A stretch of DNA of 64,000 bases from Tenacibaculum sp. Bg11-29 (GTDB taxonomy: Bacteria; Bacteroidota; Bacteroidia; Flavobacteriales; Flavobacteriaceae), in assembly GCF_002836595.1 (NCBI RefSeq), contig NZ_PJBB01000003.1, positions 1,177,001 to 1,241,000 on the forward strand, written 5' to 3'. Positions 31,656-41,718 of this stretch are shown piece after piece (the first letter of the stretch is position 1; each line of letters begins with the position of its first letter). Made by a program: the position numbers and the translations under genes. The notes under the pieces are model-generated. The model was not told the DNA's origin and ran no database searches. It saw only the letters and a program-made list of their open reading frames with translations.

Positions 31656-32429
31656 TTATCCTAAGTTTTTAATATATTTATCTACGTTAATTTCTACATC
31701 ATCTTCTCCTTGTTGATCGAAAGGGTTTTCTAAATGTGCTTGAATATTATCTAAAGCTACTAAAATTACACTAAATAAAACTGGAACAGCGAATTGTAAT
31801 CCGTAATTAAAATTGGTAGCATTTTCTGCAAAATGAGGACCGTAAACTATTGGAAGAAGTACAATGAAAATATCACTGTATGTTCGTAGTGTTCTCGGAG
31901 TTCTATATTGATAAATATGTTTAATGCGTTCGAAAGAAATCATCATTTTACTTAAAAATTGATTCGAACGAGAAGCTTCACCAGATGGCAATCCGTGGCT
32001 TCTTAATTTTTTTATAAATAGTGATAAGCTTTCAAAGCTATTGTAAATATCTTTTTCTCTTTTCTCTAATTCAGGTATAGGGTGTGTAAACATTTCCTTA
32101 CAAGATTGCAGCAATTCTCTTAAATGGTTTTTTAATTCTGTAGTTAATTCTTTAGGAGGGTTTTCTAACCAATGGTTTACTGCAAAATATAAGGCTCTAC
32201 CATGTGCTTTTATTGAACCGTATTCATCTAAAGCAACTTCTCTACGTTTGTAAGCACCACCAATAGAAAACACAATAGGAAATACAATAGCGGTACTTAT
32301 TAAAGTTAAAGGGAAATTAGCTTTAATGTGAAAATGTAAACAAACAATAGTTGATAAGACAGATAACCCAGCAATAATAACTGTTTTTAAATTGATGATT
32401 AAAAATATGCGTTTAAATAGTTTTTTCAT
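31656..32429 (-). CDS. Bestrophin-like membrane protein
   Basis: A 257-aa protein with two N-terminal helices (~15-55), a soluble middle, and two late helices (~190-230) ending in VALDNIQAHLENPFDQQGEDDVEIN. The E-NPF...DD ending is the bestrophin calcium-clasp-like signature, and the helix placement fits bacterial bestrophins, which form anion or cation channels. The N-terminal part deviates from standard members, so the family call is likely but not firm. Confidence 0.7.
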   Translation of the reverse strand: MKKLFKRIFLIINLKTVIIAGLSVLSTIVCLHFHIKANFPLTLISTAIVFPIVFSIGGAYKRREVALDEYGSIKAHGRALYFAVNHWLENPPKELTTELKNHLRELLQSCKEMFTHPIPELEKREKDIYNSFESLSLFIKKLRSHGLPSGEASRSNQFLSKMMISFERIKHIYQYRTPRTLRTYSDIFIVLLPIVYGPHFAENATNFNYGLQFAVPVLFSVILVALDNIQAHLENPFDQQGEDDVEINVDKYIKNLG

Positions 32430-32477
32430 AAGTGAAATATTAAATAAAAGGTTATAGTTATAGCTAGCGAATATCTT

Positions 32478-33926
32478 TTAATCAGTATACTTTTTTAAAG
32501 TATACATTTTCATTTTTTTATTATACGAGCCTTTAATAAAATAGTTTTTATATTTTATAACTGTCATGTCATTGGTGAAATTTGCATTATCTTTTTGCAT
32601 TTTGTCAAAAACATTTTTGTCAATTTCTCCATTAATATGATTAAAATTTTGATCAAACAGACATTCTATTCTAGTAGATTTTGAGTTAAGGGTAGCGTTA
32701 AAGGTAAATTGTGTTGGGTTGAAAAAAACAGTAGTATTTCCTAAGGAAGCGATAGCTATTCCAGTTGATATTCCTCCAATCATACTCCCTATCATCATTC
32801 CAGAATTGTGTTGTATTGTATAACCACCAATAGTTAGCTGAAATTTTTCGTTATATTTTCTTGCTGAAACTCCTATTTTCCCAGCGTTTATCTTTCGGAG
32901 AAATTTTTTTGTTTTATTCAGCTCTCTATAGTTAGCGTAGTAACCACCTTCTTGAATTATTGGAGTATTTTTAAAAAGAATAGGTTCTTCTTTAAGAATG
33001 GTAAGTTCCTTTTTCGATTTACCAGAATCATAATCAATAATATCTAAAATCAATTCGTTTTTTGTAGAAGCTAAAACAAAAATATTATTATGAAGAATGA
33101 AAGAATTCGTCTTCTTTTTAATTGACTTTATTTCAGAAAGTGGTTTGTTGAATATTTTTGAAGTTGCTTTAAAGGTGTTTAAGTCAATAATAAGAATTTG
33201 TGTAAATGATTTGTTGCTATCAAAGGTGAAAATAATTTTGTCTTTTCTAACGTACATTTTTTCCTTATCAGCTACAATTTCTATTGGATTAGGTGAGTTT
33301 TCATCTATTTTATTAATGTCTTTTTTAGAGTAGGAAAGTAAATTTACTATTTTAGTTTTTCGTCCTAATCTTGAGGTAAATTTTAAGTGAGATAAATCAA
33401 TCTTATTTCTTTTAATAGTACCTTTTTCATTGAATTCATAAATAAAAAGGCCATCAACACCTGTTTTGGTCGAAATTAAATAAAAATTGTTTTTAACTGA
33501 AGCAGTTTGAATAAATTTCTCACCATTAGATTCAAGTTTGAATTCTTTTGACGTAGTTTTTTTATTTAAAAAAGAAAAATTAACGATTAAGAATTTCTTT
33601 TTATTCTTGTTGGTAAGAAAAGCACTATAATTACCATTTTTAGAAATACTATAACCAATTAATGTTTTAAACTTCCTTCTTTTTTCTTCTGAAGATAGTT
33701 TATCCTGTAAAACAAAATTTTCATTGAATTTATAAGCATATACATTTTTTGCATCTGCTATAAAATAAGCAAGGTTTCCATTTTCTTTATTTACAATAGG
33801 AATAACATTTTTAATATCAGTAGAATTTTCTTTTAGAGAGTTTTTAAAGCTGAAAATTTCATTTTGAGCAGATAAAGAACCAAAGATAAACACTAGTATA
33901 AGAATAAATAAGTATTTTTTTTTCAT
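32478..33926 (-). CDS. Exported protein of unknown function
   Basis: A 482-aa protein with a signal peptide (KKKYLFILILVFIFGSLSAQ). I do not recognise it. It consists of beta-rich, lysine-rich repeated stretches that could form a propeller, and one Gly-rich hydrophobic segment (GMMIGSMIGGISTGIAIASLG) around residue 390 that may insert in a membrane. The ATG at 33926 is preferred: an in-frame ATG at 33956 lies inside the metG terminator hairpin and adds ten residues before the signal peptide. Confidence 0.7.
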   Translation of the reverse strand: MKKKYLFILILVFIFGSLSAQNEIFSFKNSLKENSTDIKNVIPIVNKENGNLAYFIADAKNVYAYKFNENFVLQDKLSSEEKRRKFKTLIGYSISKNGNYSAFLTNKNKKKFLIVNFSFLNKKTTSKEFKLESNGEKFIQTASVKNNFYLISTKTGVDGLFIYEFNEKGTIKRNKIDLSHLKFTSRLGRKTKIVNLLSYSKKDINKIDENSPNPIEIVADKEKMYVRKDKIIFTFDSNKSFTQILIIDLNTFKATSKIFNKPLSEIKSIKKKTNSFILHNNIFVLASTKNELILDIIDYDSGKSKKELTILKEEPILFKNTPIIQEGGYYANYRELNKTKKFLRKINAGKIGVSARKYNEKFQLTIGGYTIQHNSGMMIGSMIGGISTGIAIASLGNTTVFFNPTQFTFNATLNSKSTRIECLFDQNFNHINGEIDKNVFDKMQKDNANFTNDMTVIKYKNYFIKGSYNKKMKMYTLKKYTD

Positions 33927-33940
33927 AGTTTTTAATTGTA

Positions 33941-33970
33941 ATAAAAAGCCTCGCAAATTATTGCGAGGCT
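33941..33970 (-). terminator. Terminator after metG
   Basis: AGCCTCGCAA / TTGCGAGGCT stem with 4-nt loop, followed on the minus strand by a T-run. It ends 15 bp before the next gene's start. Confidence 0.85.
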
Positions 33971-33997
33971 ACGAATATACTAAAATGTTGTTTTTAT

Positions 33998-36064
33998 TTA
34001 AGAAACAAACTCTCCGTTAGTTACTTTTTCAGAAGGCTGAACAAAGGCTAGTTTACCATCAGGAGTATCGGTCATTAAGATCATACCTTGACTTTCTATT
34101 CCTTTTAATTTACGTGGTGCTAAATTACAAACAACACTTACTTGTTGTCCAATAATAGCTTCTGGTTTAAAGCTTTCAGCAATACCCGAAACAATGGTGC
34201 GAGTATCTAAACCAACATTAACGGTAAGTTTTAAAAGCTTTTTAGTTTTAGCTACTTTTTCAGCTTCTATAATTGTACCTATACGAATATCTATTTTTGT
34301 AAAGTCGTCAAATTCAATAGTTTCTTTTTGAGGTTCTAAAACTCTGTTTTCAGCTTCGTTTGCCTTTTTAGTCGCTTCTAATTTTGCTAGTTGTTTTTCA
34401 ATTTCAACATCTTCAATTTTAGAAAACAATAATTCAGCTTCGTTAATTTTATGATCAGCTGCAATTAAAACTTCTTTTTCAGAAACATCTTCCCAAGTTA
34501 GATTCTCGTCTGCATTAGAACTGATATTTAAGATGTTTTTTAATTTAGTAGAAGTAAAAGGTAAAAAAGGTTCTGATAAGACAGCTAATCCTGTGGCAAT
34601 TTGTAGGGCAACATTCATAATTGTTTTAGTACGCTCTTCATCAACCTTAATCATTTTCCAAGGCTCTTCATCAGCTAAATACTTATTACCTAAACGGGCT
34701 AAATTCATTAACTCTTGAGAAGCTTCTCTAAAACGGTAACGCTCTATAGATTTTGCAATTACATTAGGAAATTCCTTTAATGTAGCTAAAGTGTCTTCAT
34801 CTACTTCAGAAAAATCTCCTGCAGTTGGTACCTTACCTCCATAATATTTGTTAGTTAAAACAACTACACGATTTATAAAGTTACCAAAAATAGCAACTAA
34901 CTCATTATTGTTTTTTGCCTGAAAATCTTTCCAAGTAAAATCATTGTCTTTACTTTCTGGTGCGTTTGCCGTTAAGGTATAACGTAACACATCTTGTTGG
35001 TTAGGGAAATCTTCTAAATATTCATGTAACCAAACTGCCCAGTTTTTAGAAGTAGATAATTTATTACCTTCTAAATTTAAAAATTCGTTTGCAGGTACAT
35101 TCTCTGGTAAAATAAAATCACCATGTGCCTTTAACATACTAGGGAAAATAAGACAGTGAAATACGATATTATCTTTACCAATAAAGTGCACTAACTTAGT
35201 GTCGTCTTTTTTCCAATAATCTTCCCAGTTTTTACCTTCGCGAGCAGCCCATTCTTTGGTTGAAGAAATATAACCGATAGGCGCATCAAACCAAACATAC
35301 AATACTTTTCCGTCAGCTCCTTCAATAGGTACAGGAATTCCCCAATCTAAATCACGAGTTACGGCTCTAGGTCGTAAACCATCATCAATCCAAGATTTAC
35401 ATTGACCTAAAACATTAGGTTTCCAATCATGTTTATGTCCTTCAACAATCCATTTACGTAAAAAATCTTCATGTTTATCTAAAGGTAAAAACCAGTGTTT
35501 AGTTTCTTTTAAAGAAGGAACATTACCAGTAATTGCCGATTTAGGGTTGATTAAATCAGTAGCATTATGACTTGTACCACATTTTTCACATTGATCTCCA
35601 TAGCTTTCTTCGTTTCCACATTTTGGACATGTACCCACAACAAAACGATCAGCTAAATATTGATTTGCCTCTGCATCATATAATTGTTCGGTAACTTCTT
35701 CAATAAATTCACCATCATTATATAATTTTATAAAGAACTCTGAAGCTGTTTTATGATGGATTTCAGAAGAAGTACGTGAATAGTTATCAAATGAAATTCC
35801 AAAATCAACAAAAGATTTTTTAATGATCCCGTGATATTTATCAATAATATCTTGTGGAGTAACACCTTCTTTTTTAGCACGCATTGGTATTGCAACACCG
35901 TGTTCATCAGAACCACAAATGTAAACTACGTCTCTTCCTTTTTGACGAAGAAAGCGTGCATAAATATCTCCAGGAACATATACGCCTGCTAAATGACCAA
36001 TATGAATTGGTCCGTTTGTATAAGGTAATGCTGCTGTAATTGTATATCTTTTTGGTGTACTCAT
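33998..36064 (-). CDS. metG: Methionyl-tRNA synthetase
   Basis: A 688-aa class I synthetase. HIGH-like PIHIGHLAG near residue 20, a zinc knuckle with two Cys pairs (CPKCGNE and CEKCGTS) around 145-165, KMSKS-type loop NKLSTSKNW near 335, an anticodon-binding helical domain, and a C-terminal EMAP-II/Arc1-like tRNA-binding domain (from ~585: [18 protein letters not shown]). It charges tRNA-Met. Full length, single gene with its own terminator. Confidence 0.97.
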   Translation of the reverse strand: MSTPKRYTITAALPYTNGPIHIGHLAGVYVPGDIYARFLRQKGRDVVYICGSDEHGVAIPMRAKKEGVTPQDIIDKYHGIIKKSFVDFGISFDNYSRTSSEIHHKTASEFFIKLYNDGEFIEEVTEQLYDAEANQYLADRFVVGTCPKCGNEESYGDQCEKCGTSHNATDLINPKSAITGNVPSLKETKHWFLPLDKHEDFLRKWIVEGHKHDWKPNVLGQCKSWIDDGLRPRAVTRDLDWGIPVPIEGADGKVLYVWFDAPIGYISSTKEWAAREGKNWEDYWKKDDTKLVHFIGKDNIVFHCLIFPSMLKAHGDFILPENVPANEFLNLEGNKLSTSKNWAVWLHEYLEDFPNQQDVLRYTLTANAPESKDNDFTWKDFQAKNNNELVAIFGNFINRVVVLTNKYYGGKVPTAGDFSEVDEDTLATLKEFPNVIAKSIERYRFREASQELMNLARLGNKYLADEEPWKMIKVDEERTKTIMNVALQIATGLAVLSEPFLPFTSTKLKNILNISSNADENLTWEDVSEKEVLIAADHKINEAELLFSKIEDVEIEKQLAKLEATKKANEAENRVLEPQKETIEFDDFTKIDIRIGTIIEAEKVAKTKKLLKLTVNVGLDTRTIVSGIAESFKPEAIIGQQVSVVCNLAPRKLKGIESQGMILMTDTPDGKLAFVQPSEKVTNGEFVS

Positions 36065-36088
36065 TTTTTTAGCCTAAAAATTAAAGCG

Positions 36089-36096
36089 CAAAAATA
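36089..36096 (-). promoter_or_regulatory. Candidate -7 element of metG
   Basis: TATTTTTG on the minus strand, 24 bp before the metG ATG; no clear -33 element. Confidence 0.45.
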
Positions 36097-36156
36097 CTTA
36101 AAATTAAGCACTTCACTTAAAGTTATAGCGTAACACTTAAAAAATCTTATTTATAT

Positions 36157-36188
36157 TTTGTCTAAATAAAAATAAGAACCTATTTTTG
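36157..36188 (+). promoter_or_regulatory. Bacteroidota-type promoter of the DUF4198-like gene
   Basis: TTTG (36157-36160), a 20-bp spacer and TATTTTTG (36181-36188) fit the consensus. It implies an untranslated leader of about 290 nt. Confidence 0.55.
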
Positions 36189-36484
36189 TCTTGTTTAAAA
36201 TAATTATAAATAAATAATGTGATAATATTATTAATTACATGAGTAACATTTATAAAAATTTAAAAGATATACATATTGTTAAGTACTGGTGTTACTTTAG
36301 AGTATAATAAGGTTGATATTAATTTGAAAATAATAAATATTTAGATGGATCCACTTTTTTACTTAAAGGTTAGCTAACCCAATATAATCGAAGCAATTTA
36401 GTACAATATATAAGTTTTTAATTCCCCCTGTACCCTAAGAACCGATGCGATTATTATAATCGTGTCGGTTTTAAAAACAAAAAA

Positions 36485-37264
36485 ATGAAAAGAAGTAAGT
36501 TATTAATATTGTTAATTGTAATTCCAATACTAATGTCTCATAGTGTTTGGATATATGTAAACAATACGGGTAAAGTTGGAAGCAAGGCTACCGTAAACAT
36601 GTATTTTGGAGAAATAAGAAAACAGGTTATAGAAAAAGGTTTAAAATGGTATGAAGGTGAAATTTTTAAAGAATTTAAGGCCTATGTAAAACCTCATAAT
36701 TCTTTTAATAAAGAAGTTTTATTATTAACTCCCTCAAAAGAATCGGTATCAGCAGTTTTCATCCCTAAAACAGCAGGTATTTATCAAATCATTGCATTTA
36801 ATGAAACAGGTGCTGTAAAAGATTATACAAAGCATGGTTTAGGTTTGTTAAAAGATTCTACTTATTTGCGTACTACCTTCGAAGCAACTTCGTGGAGAGA
36901 AAAGCAAAAAGGGAAGGTTAATTTATTACCAATGATGAAGTATGATATTGTTCCTTTTCCCGCTAAAAACGGTTACGGAAACTATAATAGTCATAAGGCT
37001 ACTTGGAGAGTAAAAGAAAAAGTATTTGCTGTATTTTATATTGATGGAAAAGCAGCTATTAAAAAAGAAATAAAAGTTTATAGTCCTGATGGATGGATTT
37101 CAATAGCTAAAACGGACAAAAAGGGTATGTTTAATTTTACACCTTATGTAAAAGGAACCTATCAAGCTATTTATCAAACAAAAAAGAAAATAAGTGGTGT
37201 TTATAAAGGAAAAAAATATAACACTACTAGAGTAAAAGTTATAACTAATTTAAATATTGAATAA
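36485..37264 (+). CDS. Exported DUF4198-like protein
   Basis: A 259-aa protein with an N-terminal signal anchor (residues 5-19), then His-Ser-Val-Trp-Ile directly after it. The first domain (KVGSKATVNMYFGE ... KEVLLLTPSKESVSAVFIPKTAGIYQIIAF, in pieces) and the second, with VFYIDGKAAIKKEIKVYSPDGW and the closing KGTYQAIYQ, are beta-sandwich repeats of the DUF4198/Ni-Co-transport-associated type. Such proteins sit in the periplasm with a His near the mature N-terminus and are linked to metal uptake. Neighbours do not confirm a metal role here. It is preceded by a long structured leader. Confidence 0.65.
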   Translation: MKRSKLLILLIVIPILMSHSVWIYVNNTGKVGSKATVNMYFGEIRKQVIEKGLKWYEGEIFKEFKAYVKPHNSFNKEVLLLTPSKESVSAVFIPKTAGIYQIIAFNETGAVKDYTKHGLGLLKDSTYLRTTFEATSWREKQKGKVNLLPMMKYDIVPFPAKNGYGNYNSHKATWRVKEKVFAVFYIDGKAAIKKEIKVYSPDGWISIAKTDKKGMFNFTPYVKGTYQAIYQTKKKISGVYKGKKYNTTRVKVITNLNIE

Positions 37265-37526
37265 TAATAGATAGTCCCCTGTAGTGTATTTTATTAGATG
37301 CAGTCAATTAGAGTGGGTTTTGCGATATAAGTAAATGAAAATTATATATAGAAATAAGAGCTTTAGTTGTTCGTTTAGTTCTCTGTATTATTACTTCGTG
37401 AAATTCACTCGAATTGATGTTTATAAAACCATATAACTTATAATAGTACAATTCTTTTTAATTATTAGTCTGTTATTGTTAGTTTTATTACTTTGAGCGG
37501 AATTAATTTAAATAATCGATTTTTCT

Positions 37527-38507
37527 ATGAAGCAATTTTTTTTATGTCTCTCGTTACTTTTTCTAACGCTAATAAATGCTCAAAATAAAGCTATGAAATT
37601 AATAACACCACCTTCTTTGCAAAAGGGTGATACAATTGCAATTGTTGCTCCTGCAGGAATTTTAAAAAATAGAAAATATGTTATTGATAATGCGAAAAAG
37701 CTTGCCGAAAGTTGGGGTTTGAAAGTTATTTATGGTAAACACATGTTTAATCAAGCACATCATTTTGCAGGAACAGACGATGAACGATGTCAAGATTTTC
37801 AAGATGCTTTAGATAATCCGAATATAAAAGCAATTTGGTCAGCTCGTGGAGGTTATGGTTCTGTTCGAATATTAGATAAATTAGATTTTTCAAAATTTAA
37901 GCAAAACCCTAAATGGATTATTGGTTATTCTGATATAACTGCATTTCATAACCATATTCATACTATAGGAGTAGAGACGATTCATGGAATAATGGGTGCA
38001 AGTATGCAAGATAAACCAGAGGTAATTGAAAAGAGCGTTATATCGCTTAGAAAAGCATTATTTGGAGAACGTTTACGTTATGAAACATCTTTTTCTAAAT
38101 ATAACAGGCAAGGTGAATTTAAAGGAGAATTAGTAGGAGGTAACATTGCTATTTTAACATCAATGTTAGGATCTAATAGCCAGATATCAACAGATAATAA
38201 AATTTTGTTTATTGAAGAAATTGGAGAATATAAATATTCGATAGATCGTATGTTGCAGAGTTTAAAACGCGCTGGGTATTTTACGAAAGTTAAAGGGATT
38301 ATAGTTGGTGATATGACGAAGATTAAGAAAAATTCAACACCTTGGGGAAGCTCGATAGAGCAACTAATTTTAGAAGTTATTCCTAAAAACGTTCCGATTG
38401 TATTTAATTTCCCTGCTGGTCATGAGCCTGATAATAGGGCTTTAATAATGGGTAGAACTGTTAATGTTAGTGTTCTAGAAAAAAAAGCAATTATAAAATT
38501 TAACTAA
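37527..38507 (+). CDS. LD-carboxypeptidase (peptidase S66 family)
   Basis: A 326-aa exported murein peptide hydrolase that trims the terminal D-Ala of tetrapeptides. Signal peptide (ends LINAQ). S66 marks: GDTIAIVAPAG, SARGGYGSVRILDKLD, catalytic Ser in IGYSDITAFHN, Glu in FIEEIGEYKYSIDRML, and His in FPAGHEPDNRAL. Full length; ends right before the YraN gene (start at the next base). Confidence 0.9.
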   Translation: MKQFFLCLSLLFLTLINAQNKAMKLITPPSLQKGDTIAIVAPAGILKNRKYVIDNAKKLAESWGLKVIYGKHMFNQAHHFAGTDDERCQDFQDALDNPNIKAIWSARGGYGSVRILDKLDFSKFKQNPKWIIGYSDITAFHNHIHTIGVETIHGIMGASMQDKPEVIEKSVISLRKALFGERLRYETSFSKYNRQGEFKGELVGGNIAILTSMLGSNSQISTDNKILFIEEIGEYKYSIDRMLQSLKRAGYFTKVKGIIVGDMTKIKKNSTPWGSSIEQLILEVIPKNVPIVFNFPAGHEPDNRALIMGRTVNVSVLEKKAIIKFN

Positions 38508-38867
38508 GTGGCACAACACAACGATCTTGGTTTAAAGGGAGAAAAACTAGCGATTGAGTATCTAGAAAAAAATGAGTATTTAATTGTAGAGAAGAATTAT
38601 CGATATAGAAAAGCTGAGGTAGATATAATAGCAAGAAAAGAGGCAATGCTAGTAGTTGTTGAGGTTAAAACACGATCTTCTAACTATTTTGGAAATCCGC
38701 AAGATTTCGTAAATCCTAAAAAAATAAAATTACTGGTTTCTGCAATAGATAATTATGTAGTAAAAAGAGATTTAGATGTAGAAATACGCTTTGATATAAT
38801 TGCAATTTTAAGAAATAAAGAGACTTATAATATACATCATATAAAAGATGCTTTTTTATATTTTTAA
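38508..38867 (+). CDS. YraN family (UPF0102) nuclease-fold protein
   Basis: A 119-aa protein with the restriction-endonuclease-like core: GLKGEKLAIEYLEKNEYLIVEKNYR (as pieces), AEVDIIARKEAMLVVVEVKTRSS with the D-x(n)-E-x-K pattern. GTG start directly after the LD-carboxypeptidase stop. The biological role is unknown. Confidence 0.9.
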   Translation: MAQHNDLGLKGEKLAIEYLEKNEYLIVEKNYRYRKAEVDIIARKEAMLVVVEVKTRSSNYFGNPQDFVNPKKIKLLVSAIDNYVVKRDLDVEIRFDIIAILRNKETYNIHHIKDAFLYF

Positions 38868-38907
38868 AACAAAAAACCAACAATTAAATTGTTGGTTTTT
38901 TGTTTTA
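38868..38907. terminator. Bidirectional terminator
   Basis: AAAACAAAAAACCAACAATT with its complement around a short loop forms a long stem between convergent genes. Confidence 0.85.
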
Positions 38908-38923
38908 AAATTGTAATTAATAA

Positions 38924-40300
38924 TTATTTCGCGAAATAATTATTAACGTCTTCTAATTGATCTGGTGCAGCAATTATTTTCTTATTTTGATCTAACACAA
39001 AGAAAGAAGGTGTACCTAATAGATTATATGATCTAACAGTTTCGTTATCCCATTTATGGTCAGGGTGTGTTCCCATAACATTATGCCAATTTGGTAATTT
39101 TTTAATAAACTCATTCCAATTGTTAATACCATTAGCATCTTCAACAGAAAAAGAAATTACAGAAACATTTTTATGTGCTTGCATAAACTCATATAGTTTA
39201 GGAACATCTTTAACACAGTGAGGACAAGCTGTACTCCAAAAAACTAATAAATATCTTTCACCATCATCTAAAGTAGATAGCATAACTTCTTTACCTTCTT
39301 CTTTCCAAGAAAAATCAGGGGCTATTCTACCAACAGAAGCTAGTAATAATTGTATTTTTTCCTTTTTAAATTCAGCATCTTTTTGATCTTCTGGTAATAC
39401 ATCATAGTAGGTAGAAAACATCCAATCTACAGCTTCTCCATTACGTTTATCAGCTAAAGAAGTAATTAAAAATTCTGTTACCCCTTTTCTTAATTTACCT
39501 TTAGGTAGAATTTCCATTACTTTTACAATAGATGTTCTATACAATTTTTGCTGTAATTGTTTATTCTCTGAAGAGTTTAAGTAAAAAACATAGTCAGTAA
39601 TTTTATCAATTATAAAAGACGAATTATAAAGCGCATCATTATTAAAATTAACATTTTTAAAGAAATTACCTACAGTTGATGATAAATACTCCTCCATATT
39701 GTCAAAAGGGTTTGACGGATTATATCTTTGTGAAGCTACAATAAAATTATTTACTAACATACCTTCAGACTTATTTTCATAAGTTTCTTGAACGTCTTCA
39801 AGTTCTTTTATTGCTTTCTTGTAAGCTTTTTTAGCGTCTTTATCTTCACTTTTAATATAAGCAATTTGGTTCTTGTCAATTTTGTTTTGTACTAAGGTAT
39901 AAGCTTCTAAATATTCATTAAATAATTTATTTTCTCTAGAAGATGTAAATACAACTGATTCATCAGGGTATTTAGGATTGAATATAAATTCAACGTTTTC
40001 TTTATTGAAATAGAAATCTACAAAACCAGCACCTTTATTTCTATAAGTAGCTCTATAAACACCAGGTTTAGTGTTTTTTGGTAAATCAAGTTGAAATCTT
40101 CCTAATACTTGTTTTTCTCCACCAACAGCTATTGTATCAAATTTTATGGTTGTATTGGTAATAAACTTTTGTTTAGCACCTTCAATTTTATAAAGAGCTA
40201 ACCAATCACTTTTTTCAGGAGGAGTCATCGTTCCTTTAATGGTGTATTGAGCGTTAACTATTGAGGTGGCGAACATTAAAAGAGCCAGTAATTTTTTCAT
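38924..40300 (-). CDS. TlpA-like exported thioredoxin protein
   Basis: A 458-aa protein with a signal peptide (ends IVNAQ), an N-terminal DUF4369-like beta domain, a helical middle (~120-310) and a C-terminal TlpA/thioredoxin domain (~320-458) with the redox motif Cys-Pro-His-Cys in STACPHCVKDVPKLYEF and cis-Pro in LLGTPSFFVLD. It likely reduces or isomerises disulfides in the periplasm. This fused layout is common in Bacteroidota. Confidence 0.88.
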   Translation of the reverse strand: MKKLLALLMFATSIVNAQYTIKGTMTPPEKSDWLALYKIEGAKQKFITNTTIKFDTIAVGGEKQVLGRFQLDLPKNTKPGVYRATYRNKGAGFVDFYFNKENVEFIFNPKYPDESVVFTSSRENKLFNEYLEAYTLVQNKIDKNQIAYIKSEDKDAKKAYKKAIKELEDVQETYENKSEGMLVNNFIVASQRYNPSNPFDNMEEYLSSTVGNFFKNVNFNNDALYNSSFIIDKITDYVFYLNSSENKQLQQKLYRTSIVKVMEILPKGKLRKGVTEFLITSLADKRNGEAVDWMFSTYYDVLPEDQKDAEFKKEKIQLLLASVGRIAPDFSWKEEGKEVMLSTLDDGERYLLVFWSTACPHCVKDVPKLYEFMQAHKNVSVISFSVEDANGINNWNEFIKKLPNWHNVMGTHPDHKWDNETVRSYNLLGTPSFFVLDQNKKIIAAPDQLEDVNNYFAK

Positions 40301-40418
40301 TATTATAATTTAAAGGATTATTAATAAGGTTTTAAAACTAATCATTTGCTAACTTCTTTCCAAGAAGTGTACCATTTTTATTTTTTCTTGTTTATTTTAG
40401 GGGAGTCTTACAAACAAA

Positions 40419-41222
40419 ATGAAAAATATGGAGTTCAAAAATAAAGTATTTTGGGTTACCGGAGCCTCTTCTGGCATAGGTAAATCATTAGCGATTGAAT
40501 TATCAAACTATGGTGTGAGTTTAATTTTATCTTCAAGGGATAAGAATAAGTTAAATGAGGTTAAAAGTAAATGTAAAAACCCATCTAATGTAAAAATAGT
40601 AGTATTAGATTTAGAAAAATATGAAAGCATGAATTCTAAAGTATTAGCAGCAATTTCATGTTATGGAAGAGTAGATGTTCTAGTTAATAATGGAGGAATT
40701 AGTCAACGTTCATTGGTAAAGAATACTGATATTTCTGTAGACAAGCGCTTAATGGATGTTAATTATTTAGGAACAATAGCTTTAACAAAAGCATTGTTAC
40801 CTCATTTTATTAAAAGAAAAGAAGGTTATTTTGTTGTTACAACGAGTATTGTAGGTAAAATAGGTACGCCATTACGATCTACATATGCAGCAACAAAACA
40901 TGCTTTACACGGTTTTTTTGATAGTTTACGAGCAGAACATTATAAAGATAATATAGCTGTTACATTGATTTGTCCGGGGTTTGTAAAAACAAATGTGTCT
41001 AAAAATGCTTTAACTGGAGATGGAGCTCCTCAAAATAAAATGGATACAGCAACAGCTAATGGAATTCATCCAGATATATTTGCTAAATTAATGGTGAAAG
41101 CAATAAAGAATAAAAAAGAAGAGGTTTACATAGCTGGAGCTAAAGAAAAGTTAGCAGTATATGCAAAGCGTTTTTTTCCTAAGTTTTTATCAAAAATGAT
41201 TCGAAAAATAAAAGTTACTTAA
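40419..41222 (+). CDS. Short-chain dehydrogenase/reductase
   Basis: A 267-aa classical SDR. NAD(P)-binding TGASSGIGKS near residue 14-23, NNGG at ~93, catalytic Ser in VTTSIVGKIG, Tyr and Lys in TYAATKHALHG. Substrate unknown; the type is close to DHRS7-like membrane-associated reductases with a C-terminal basic helix. An alternative start is the Met at codon 4. Confidence 0.88.
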   Translation: MKNMEFKNKVFWVTGASSGIGKSLAIELSNYGVSLILSSRDKNKLNEVKSKCKNPSNVKIVVLDLEKYESMNSKVLAAISCYGRVDVLVNNGGISQRSLVKNTDISVDKRLMDVNYLGTIALTKALLPHFIKRKEGYFVVTTSIVGKIGTPLRSTYAATKHALHGFFDSLRAEHYKDNIAVTLICPGFVKTNVSKNALTGDGAPQNKMDTATANGIHPDIFAKLMVKAIKNKKEEVYIAGAKEKLAVYAKRFFPKFLSKMIRKIKVT

Positions 41223-41262
41223 TTCTCAATTATATTTATTTAATTAGAGATGAAAATAACTA

Positions 41263-41619
41263 CTATTTAAAAAATTCAATTATTTCAAAATAATTAATAA
41301 TAGCTTCTTTTATTAGTACTGATTGTTCTCCAGGTTTTAAATTAGGTAGTTCAGTTAAAGTATTATAATGTGGCCATCCTTCTTCGTCAAAAAAGTCAAA
41401 TTCATAATATCCATAAGGTTCTAAAAGCTTACATATAGCAATATGCATTAGATTTACCTTTTCATCTTTTTTAAATTTTCGTTGCCCTTGCCCTAATTCT
41501 TGTACACCGATTAGGTAAATAATAGCATCTACATTTAACTCATCTCCATCAGCAAATTGATCTGATAAATTTTTTATTAGAAAATTCCATTTCTCTTTTA
41601 AGTTAACTTCTTTAGTCAT
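41263..41619 (-). CDS. Conserved flavobacterial protein of unknown function
   Basis: A 118-aa acidic protein without signal peptide or membrane helix. Distinct stretches are DAIIYLIGVQELGQG and EPYGYYEFDFFDEEGWPHY. The ATG at 41619 is chosen over 41685 because a minus-strand promoter element (41639-41646) lies just upstream and the added residues run through the divergent promoter. No function is recognised. Confidence 0.75.
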   Translation of the reverse strand: MTKEVNLKEKWNFLIKNLSDQFADGDELNVDAIIYLIGVQELGQGQRKFKKDEKVNLMHIAICKLLEPYGYYEFDFFDEEGWPHYNTLTELPNLKPGEQSVLIKEAIINYFEIIEFFK

Positions 41620-41638
41620 CTGTATTTTTTTGAATAAA

Positions 41639-41682
41639 CAAAGATACAACTGAGTTATGTATATTTGTGTCGAATTGACACA
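41639..41682. promoter_or_regulatory. Overlapping divergent promoters with an inverted repeat
   Basis: Minus-strand TATCTTTG (41639-41646) and plus-strand TATATTTG (41660-41667) are only 13 bp apart. Overlapping the plus start region is TGTGTC-N5-GACACA (41666-41682), an operator-like inverted repeat. Confidence 0.55.
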
Positions 41683-41718
41683 CATAATTGTTTTGAGTGT
41701 TTTTATTTTAAATATAGC

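Larger units (their letters stand above)
36065..36484. other. 420-bp gene-free region, divergent control region and long leader
   Basis: No coding frame. On the minus side a -7-like TATTTTTG (36089-36096) serves metG. On the plus side there is a promoter at 36157-36188, then about 290 nt of AT-rich leader containing the 12-bp palindrome GGTTAGCTAACC at 36368-36379 and an imperfect hairpin at 36440-36472 (AACCGA-TG-CGATTA mirrored) just before the exported DUF4198-like gene. Confidence 0.6.

Noticed and set aside
36423..37288. CCCCTGTA occurring on both sides of the DUF4198-like gene as a possible insertion boundary
   Set aside because: Eight bases only, no further flanking similarity and no mobility gene; likely chance.
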